NCBI RefSeq assembly: GCF_036345175.1
Contig: NZ_CP107780.1
Location: 5,890,001-5,954,000 of the forward strand
Source: Streptomyces sp. NBC_00576
Lineage (GTDB): Bacteria > Actinomycetota > Actinomycetes > Streptomycetales > Streptomycetaceae
Direction of reading: 5' to 3'
DNA length: 64,000 nt
The notes under the pieces were generated by a model that saw nothing but the letters and a program-made list of their open reading frames with translations, did no database searches and had not been told where the DNA came from. This document shows, piece by piece, positions 59,589-64,000 of this stretch. Position 1 is the first letter of the stretch, and every line of letters starts with the position of its first letter. The translations under genes were made by a program, and so were the position numbers.

Positions 59589-60425
59589 ATGGAGCAGCGC
59601 ATCACGTTGATCACGCTGGGTGTTTCCGATCTCGCCCGCTCCAGGACTTTCTACGAGGCCCTGGGCCGGCGGGGACAGGAGGTCGAGGAAACCGTCTTCT
59701 TCCAGGCGGGCGGCCTGGGGTTCGTCCTGTGGGGCCGCGACGAACTCGCGGCCGACTGCGGCCTGGAGCCCGGGGAGCCCGGGGAGAAGGCGGCGGGAGG
59801 TGGTTTCGGCGGGATCGCCCTGGCGCACAACGTCCGCTCCGACGCGGAGGCCGACGAGCTGCTCGCGGCGGCGGAACGGGCGGGCGGGACCATCACCAAA
59901 CCGGCGGCCGTCAACGCCGTCGGCTTCTACTCCGGCGCCTTCGTCGATCCGGACGGCCACGCGTGGGAGGTCGCGCACAACCGTTCCTGTGGACTGATCG
60001 GGAGTGAGTCCGTTCAGCCGCGCGCCCCGAACGGTCTTGGGCGAGCTGGTCCCCGGCGTACTCGACCCCGGGTGGCGACACGCATCGTGTGCGTGGTCCG
60101 GGCCCGGGAGGCCCCCGCGGCCGGAGGCCGCTGTTGGACACAGCCCTCACGACCTGGCCAGGTGGGTACGGCCAGAGGCGACGGGGAGGCCCTGAACCAT
60201 CCTCTGGTGGAGCAGGGGCCCCGCACGCTGACGCCGTACCCGGTGTCCCAGGTCGCACAACCACGCTAACCCGAACAGCCCAGCCCGACGCAAGCCCGCA
60301 CGCGGACGATCACACGATCGAGGTAATTCGGCCCTGTCCGCACCCCTTGGCGAGCAGCTACCGACCCCGGGTTCCCGCTGGCCGAGGACGGCTCGGTCAC
60401 CATCCCCGACTTCGGCGGCATCTAG
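59589..60425 (+). pseudogene. VOC-family (glyoxalase-like) gene split by a 384-bp insertion
   Basis: The 5' part (59589-59981, 131 codons; MEQRITLITLGVSDLARSRT to DPDGHAWEVAHN) is a normal VOC domain up to its last strand. The expected ending, PGFPLAEDGSVTIPDFGGI and stop, is found at 60366-60425. Joining the two restores a 150-residue protein in frame. As it stands the reading frame runs into inserted DNA and ends at 60269 with an 88-residue unrelated tail. Because the last strand is lost, activity is doubtful, though the truncated product may still fold. Confidence 0.78.
59982..60365. other. 384-bp insertion within the VOC gene
   Basis: The insert separates the codons for ...VAHN and PGFPL.... 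Its termini show no clear inverted repeat and I see no obvious target duplication. A GGCTGTGTCCAACAG-like string on the minus strand near 60130 hints at a transposase-related relic, but no transposase frame remains. Origin uncertain. Confidence 0.55.
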
Positions 60426-61582
60426 TGACCGCCCGGCACCTTGGTCAGCTCGAGTGTCTTGACGCCCTTGCGGAAAGCGTCCCGGGTGGCCGTGGTGGAG
60501 CTGAAGGTCCAGTCGGCGCCGCCGCCCTGGGCGCGGGTGTACTGGAACCAGACGAAACCGATCACGTCCGGGTGGCTCTTGAGCCAGGGGAAGAGGCTGG
60601 CGGTCCACGCGGCCTTCTGCGCGCCGGGTTGGGAGCCCGTCTCGGTGATGAGGAGCGGCCGCTCGGTGAAGGTGCGGATGTCGGCGAGCGTCGGGTCGAT
60701 CAAGTCCTTCGCCGTCCACTCGGTGACGTCGTACGCGGACATGCCGACCCAGTCGACGTAAGCGTCGCCCGGGTACAGCGACTTGAGGCTCACCGGGTCG
60801 GCGCCGCGCAGGGTGTTCGGGGCCCAGACCCAGATCACGTTGTCCGCGCCGACCTGGCGGAAGATGTCGTGCACGTGCTTCCAGGCGGCCTTGAACTCGC
60901 CGGGCTTGTTGACGCCGTTGCGCTCGGCCCAGGGATACCAGTGGCCGTTCATCTCGTGGCCGAAGCGCAGCGCCACCGGCCAGCCGTTCTCCTTGACGGC
61001 CTTGGCGAAGGTCCTGATGTAGGTGTCGTGCTTGCCGTCGATGATGGTGGCGAGGGAGTACGCGGGCTGCTCGGTGCCCTTGGCCCGGCCCTCGAAGGGC
61101 TCCCAGGTGATCACCGGGAGGGCGTTCTGGCCATAGGCGGCTCGCACGGCTCCCGGATCGAAGCCCTTGGTCCAGTTGATGAAGTACTGGACCATGTTGG
61201 GGGTGACCCCGCCCGCGGCCGTGCTGGTCGCAGAGAGGGCCGAGGACCGCCACGGCGCGTGAGGGGCGGAGACCCCGAAGTACTTCGACCCCTTTGGCGG
61301 AGCCAGCAGCGAGGACTTGCTCGGGATGACGACCGACGGGGTCGGCAGAGCCAGGCTCACTTTCCTGCCGGGATCGCTCGTGGTCGGGCCGGCGACGTTC
61401 TGCCCGCCGCTGCCCAGCTCGTACGAGCCCACGCCGATCACCAGGGCGGCGACCACACCCGCGACGGCGACTTTCACCCGCCCCGTCACGCTGCCCGACG
61501 CCTGCTCGGCGTCGGTGTCGGTGTCGTCGTGCTGGTCATTACCGTCAGTACGGCCGGTGCCGTCGGACATCGATCTCTCCAT
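60422..61582 (-). CDS. Membrane-anchored GH26 glycosidase (beta-mannanase family)
   Basis: 386 residues (ATG 61582; ATG 61570 also possible). A polar N-terminus, one membrane helix (VKVAVAGVVAALVIGVGSYE, about 37-57) and a catalytic domain from about 95. GH26 marks: ALPVITWEPFEG, acid/base Glu in ALRFGHEMNGHWYPWAE, VIWVWAPNTLRG, YVDWVGMSAYDVT and nucleophile Glu in PLLITETGSQ. It would cut beta-1,4 (or 1,3) linkages in mannan-like glycans outside the cell. Its stop codon overlaps the convergent VOC remnant stop. Same operon as the GT39-like gene. Confidence 0.87.
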   Translation of the reverse strand: MERSMSDGTGRTDGNDQHDDTDTDAEQASGSVTGRVKVAVAGVVAALVIGVGSYELGSGGQNVAGPTTSDPGRKVSLALPTPSVVIPSKSSLLAPPKGSKYFGVSAPHAPWRSSALSATSTAAGGVTPNMVQYFINWTKGFDPGAVRAAYGQNALPVITWEPFEGRAKGTEQPAYSLATIIDGKHDTYIRTFAKAVKENGWPVALRFGHEMNGHWYPWAERNGVNKPGEFKAAWKHVHDIFRQVGADNVIWVWAPNTLRGADPVSLKSLYPGDAYVDWVGMSAYDVTEWTAKDLIDPTLADIRTFTERPLLITETGSQPGAQKAAWTASLFPWLKSHPDVIGFVWFQYTRAQGGGADWTFSSTTATRDAFRKGVKTLELTKVPGGH

Positions 61583-61589
61583 CGTGGAT

Positions 61590-63224
61590 CTACGCGCCGG
61601 CCTTCGCCGACACCCGTCGCATCAGCGCGACCCGCAGCTCACCGTCGAACTCCCGTGCGTCGGCCACCGCGTAATGGGTCTGGAGGTACTCCGCCTCCGC
61701 CTTCGTCATCCCCGCGTACGGGTCGGCGGTGTCCGCGGTGGTGACCAGCCAGATCCGGTTGACGCCCTCGGTACAGACCACCGGTGCCGAGCAGGGCCGT
61801 CCGGTGTACGTACCGTCCTGCTGCGGAGACACCATGACGTACACGGCGCGCGGCCGGCTCGGGACGTTCCGCAGCTGGTACGCCAGGGCGCGCATCAACG
61901 ACGCCTTGTCGCCGCCGTAGACGATGCCGTCGTCCGTCTTCTGCTGCCCGAGCAGATAGACCGCCGCCGACCGGAAGTCCGGCCGGCCCGCCTGCACGTC
62001 GGTGCGCAGCGGCAGGAAGGCAGGCACCGACACCGCCGCGACGGCGGCAGCGCCCAGCAGGCCGGCCACCAACTGCCGCGTCGGGACTCTCTGTTCCCGG
62101 CCGGGCAGCGCCTTGGCGAGTCCGCACAGCCCGGCGCCCGCGAGCAGGGCCACGGCGGGCACGGTGAAGACGAAGTAGGAAGGGGTGAACAGGTTGACGT
62201 ACGGCCGCAGGCCGAACAGCGCCAGCGGCGGCAGCACCGCCCACACCAGCAGTGTCAGTCCGGTCTTCCGGCCCATCAGCAGGCCCAGGACGGCGAGTGC
62301 GCCCACGGCTGCGGCGGCGTGCGAGGACCCCAGCAGATCCTGGGGCAGGTGCAGCAGCGACTCGATGCCGGTCCCGCTCTCCGGGTCCTGGTGGTTCTGG
62401 CCCCGGGCCAGTATCAGCACCGCGAGCAGGGGGGCGACGGGCACCAGGGTCACCGCGAACCAGGCGCCGAGGCGCTGCCGTTGGTTGGTCATCGTCAGCA
62501 CGAGGTGGGCGACGACCACGGTGGCGGCGACCGGATGGAACAGCCCGGTGAGCAGCATGCCGAAGGCATAGCCGCCCCAGCGGTCCGCGCCCTTGTGGTC
62601 CAGCGCCCGGTACAGCAGCAGCGCCGCGATCACCACGGCCAGGGCCGACAGGGCGTACGGCCTGGCATCCGTCGCGTAGCGGGTGGTGACCGGGAGGACG
62701 GCGAAGACCATTCCGGCGACCAGTCCGGTCGGCGCGTCGAACATCCGGCGGCCCAGCAGTGCCAGCAGGCCCGCGGTCGCGGCCATCGCCAGCAGCGAGG
62801 GCAGCCGCAGGGACTCGGGGGAGCTGCCGACGAGTGAGACCCACAGGTGCATCAGCACGTAGTAGGGGGCGAGCACCACGTCCGTGTTGTCGAGCAGTCG
62901 TCCCAGGTCGCTCCAGGACAGATGGGTGGCCCACCAGGTGGCCGACTCGTCCTCCCGTACCTGTGTGGTCGCCAGGTGGTACGCGCCCAGGCCGAGAGTG
63001 ACCAGGGTGGGCGGCAGCATGGTCACGCCGGGGCCCATGCCGCTCTGGCGGCGCCGGTGGCCGGGCTCGGGAGCGCCGGAATCCGTGTGTTCGGCTCGCT
63101 CGCGGCGCGGCTGCGGGATGATGCGGAGCGGGACGGTGTTGTCAGGGGATTCGGGGCCCAGAACGTATTGGTCCGTGACGTATTCGTCGGTGACGTGACC
63201 GTCGCCGGCATGTCTGTCGCTCAT
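61590..63224 (-). CDS. Polytopic GT39-like glycosyltransferase
   Basis: 544 residues. After a polar tail of about 75 residues come ten or so membrane helices (first VTMLPPTLVTLGLGAYHLAT). Early loop VREDESATWWATH carries the acidic pair usual in GT-C/GT39 enzymes, and TTRYATDARPYALSALAVVI is the second conserved loop. These transfer sugars from polyprenyl-phosphate donors on the outer membrane face. A soluble C-terminal region (about 420-544) follows. It sits between two GH26 genes with ATGA coupling, suggesting synthesis and trimming of one glycan. Confidence 0.82.
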   Translation of the reverse strand: MSDRHAGDGHVTDEYVTDQYVLGPESPDNTVPLRIIPQPRRERAEHTDSGAPEPGHRRRQSGMGPGVTMLPPTLVTLGLGAYHLATTQVREDESATWWATHLSWSDLGRLLDNTDVVLAPYYVLMHLWVSLVGSSPESLRLPSLLAMAATAGLLALLGRRMFDAPTGLVAGMVFAVLPVTTRYATDARPYALSALAVVIAALLLYRALDHKGADRWGGYAFGMLLTGLFHPVAATVVVAHLVLTMTNQRQRLGAWFAVTLVPVAPLLAVLILARGQNHQDPESGTGIESLLHLPQDLLGSSHAAAAVGALAVLGLLMGRKTGLTLLVWAVLPPLALFGLRPYVNLFTPSYFVFTVPAVALLAGAGLCGLAKALPGREQRVPTRQLVAGLLGAAAVAAVSVPAFLPLRTDVQAGRPDFRSAAVYLLGQQKTDDGIVYGGDKASLMRALAYQLRNVPSRPRAVYVMVSPQQDGTYTGRPCSAPVVCTEGVNRIWLVTTADTADPYAGMTKAEAEYLQTHYAVADAREFDGELRVALMRRVSAKAGA

Positions 63225-64000
63225 GGCTTGCCCCGTGACGATGCGCTGCTGGAGGCGCTGCTCGACGCGCCGACCGACTCTCCGGTGGCGAGGTCGAGGT
63301 CGGCCAGGCCACTCTGGAACGCCTGCTGTTCCGCCGTGCTGGAGGTGAACCGCCAGTTCGCCCGGGCGCCGGTGTCACGGTCCTTCTGCATCCAGATGAA
63401 ACCGATGACGTCCGGGTTCTTCTTCAGCCAGGGAAAGAAGGCGTTGACCCAGCTCAGTTGCTCATCGTCGATCTGCGCGCCGGTCTCCATGATCATGATC
63501 TGCTTGCGGGTGAAGCCCTGGACCTGCTTGATCGTCGGCCCGAAGGTGATCTCCGGCGACTTCTCGTGAACGCCGTAACCTGTCATGCCGACCCAGTCGA
63601 CGTAGTCGTCACCCGGGTACAACGGCTTGAGCTTGGTACCGGGTACCGGACGGATGATGTTCGGGGACCAGACCCAGATCACGTTGGTGGCGCCGGCCTT
63701 TTCGAACAGGTCGTGGACGTGCCGCCACGCCTTGACGTAGTCACCCTTGTGGTTGCCGTTCACCTTCTCCGACCAGGGGTACCAGGCACCGTTCATCTCG
63801 TGGGCGAAGCGCAGCACCAGCGGCATCCTGGCCTTGGCGACGGACTTGGCCGTGGCGGTGATGTAGCTGTCGAACCTGCCATTGATGATGTTGGAGAGCC
63901 GGTACTGGGGCTGCTCGGTGTTCGTGTCGAGGATGGTGCCGCCCGGCGGGTTCTGGACACCGCCCTTCCAGGGCTCCCAGGTCAGCACCGGAAGTGTGCC
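63221..64000 (-). CDS. Second GH26 glycosidase, C-terminal part (cut by window edge)
   Basis: 260 C-terminal residues, open to the right edge. PVLTWEPWKG, acid/base Glu in VLRFAHEMNGAWYPWSE, VIWVWSPNIIRP, YVDWVGMTGYGVH and nucleophile Glu in IMIMETGAQ show the same family as 60422-61582. The C-terminus ends in a Ser/Ala-rich tail (ASSSASSSASS). Its stop overlaps the GT39-like gene start (ATGA), so it is an upstream member of the operon. Confidence 0.87.
   Translation of the reverse strand, partial: GTLPVLTWEPWKGGVQNPPGGTILDTNTEQPQYRLSNIINGRFDSYITATAKSVAKARMPLVLRFAHEMNGAWYPWSEKVNGNHKGDYVKAWRHVHDLFEKAGATNVIWVWSPNIIRPVPGTKLKPLYPGDDYVDWVGMTGYGVHEKSPEITFGPTIKQVQGFTRKQIMIMETGAQIDDEQLSWVNAFFPWLKKNPDVIGFIWMQKDRDTGARANWRFTSSTAEQQAFQSGLADLDLATGESVGASSSASSSASSRGKP

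Noticed and set aside
59982..60365. Insertion sequence call for the VOC insert
   Set aside because: No transposase frame, no convincing terminal inverted repeats and no target duplication seen, so it is listed as an insertion of unknown type.

Overview
The window is chromosomal DNA of a Streptomyces or very close relative. Supporting signs are high GC with strong third-position bias, many GTG starts, ATGA/TGATG-coupled operons, the XRE/DUF397/HATPase regulator trio, a HAIR (HspR) operator in front of clpB, a DUF3151 gene near the class II aldolase gene, and Streptomyces-type intergenic repeats. No tRNA, rRNA, CRISPR array or complete transposase gene was seen.

Layout. 1-3.3 kb: start of a circularly permuted ATP-grasp gene (cut by the window edge), then a WhiJ-like regulatory set (DUF397, XRE regulator, HATPase) with two small coupled genes of unknown role. 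3.5-5.9 kb: a decayed DUF418 gene, a VanZ-domain membrane protein and a small secreted protein. 6.2-9.9 kb: three paralogous LuxR-type regulators (one frameshifted) beside a tiny secreted precursor with three DSGWDS repeats 16 residues apart; the precursor is translationally coupled to a Rieske-like protein lacking iron-sulphur ligands. This looks like a peptide-signalling locus. 10-19 kb: core genes (clpB, YbjN-like, aminotransferase, DUF2617, membrane spermidine-synthase-like, SRPBCC). 19-25.3 kb: an operon reading leftward of a giant secreted collagen-like protein (about 416 Gly-X-Y triplets), a membrane-anchored TPR protein and a glycosyltransferase/methyltransferase fusion. 26-36.3 kb: aldose epimerase, pyrE, fba, an MFS exporter, DUF3151, and two tandem 743-residue receptor-like Ser/Thr kinases with extracytoplasmic ligand-binding domains, coupled to a lipoprotein gene.

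36.6-54.1 kb is a catabolic island flanked by a 53-bp direct repeat (52/53 identical) that corresponds to codons 8-25 of the tryptophan 2,3-dioxygenase gene. It carries L-idonate 5-dehydrogenase and gluconate 5-dehydrogenase-like enzymes, an FGGY (gluconate-type) kinase, a 6-phosphogluconate dehydrogenase, 2-hydroxyacid and beta-hydroxyacid dehydrogenases, a cyclase-family protein, an IclR regulator, a ribose-type ABC importer and one ORF encoding a transketolase-transaldolase fusion. Together they could import a sugar acid, convert it to gluconate, phosphorylate and decarboxylate it and feed the pentose phosphate pathway. Three copies of an inverted repeat (ATnCTGk-N7-ACAGnAT) lie before the left catabolic operon, the IclR gene and the ABC operon, and are the likely IclR operators.

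54.1-57.4 kb: tryptophan catabolism to anthranilate (tryptophan 2,3-dioxygenase, kynureninase, an alpha/beta hydrolase that may be the formamidase). 57.5-59.6 kb: a NarL-type two-component system. 59.6-60.4 kb: a VOC gene split by a 384-bp insertion. 60.4-64 kb: GH26 glycosidase, polytopic GT39-like transferase and a second GH26 gene cut by the window edge, probably for an exopolysaccharide.
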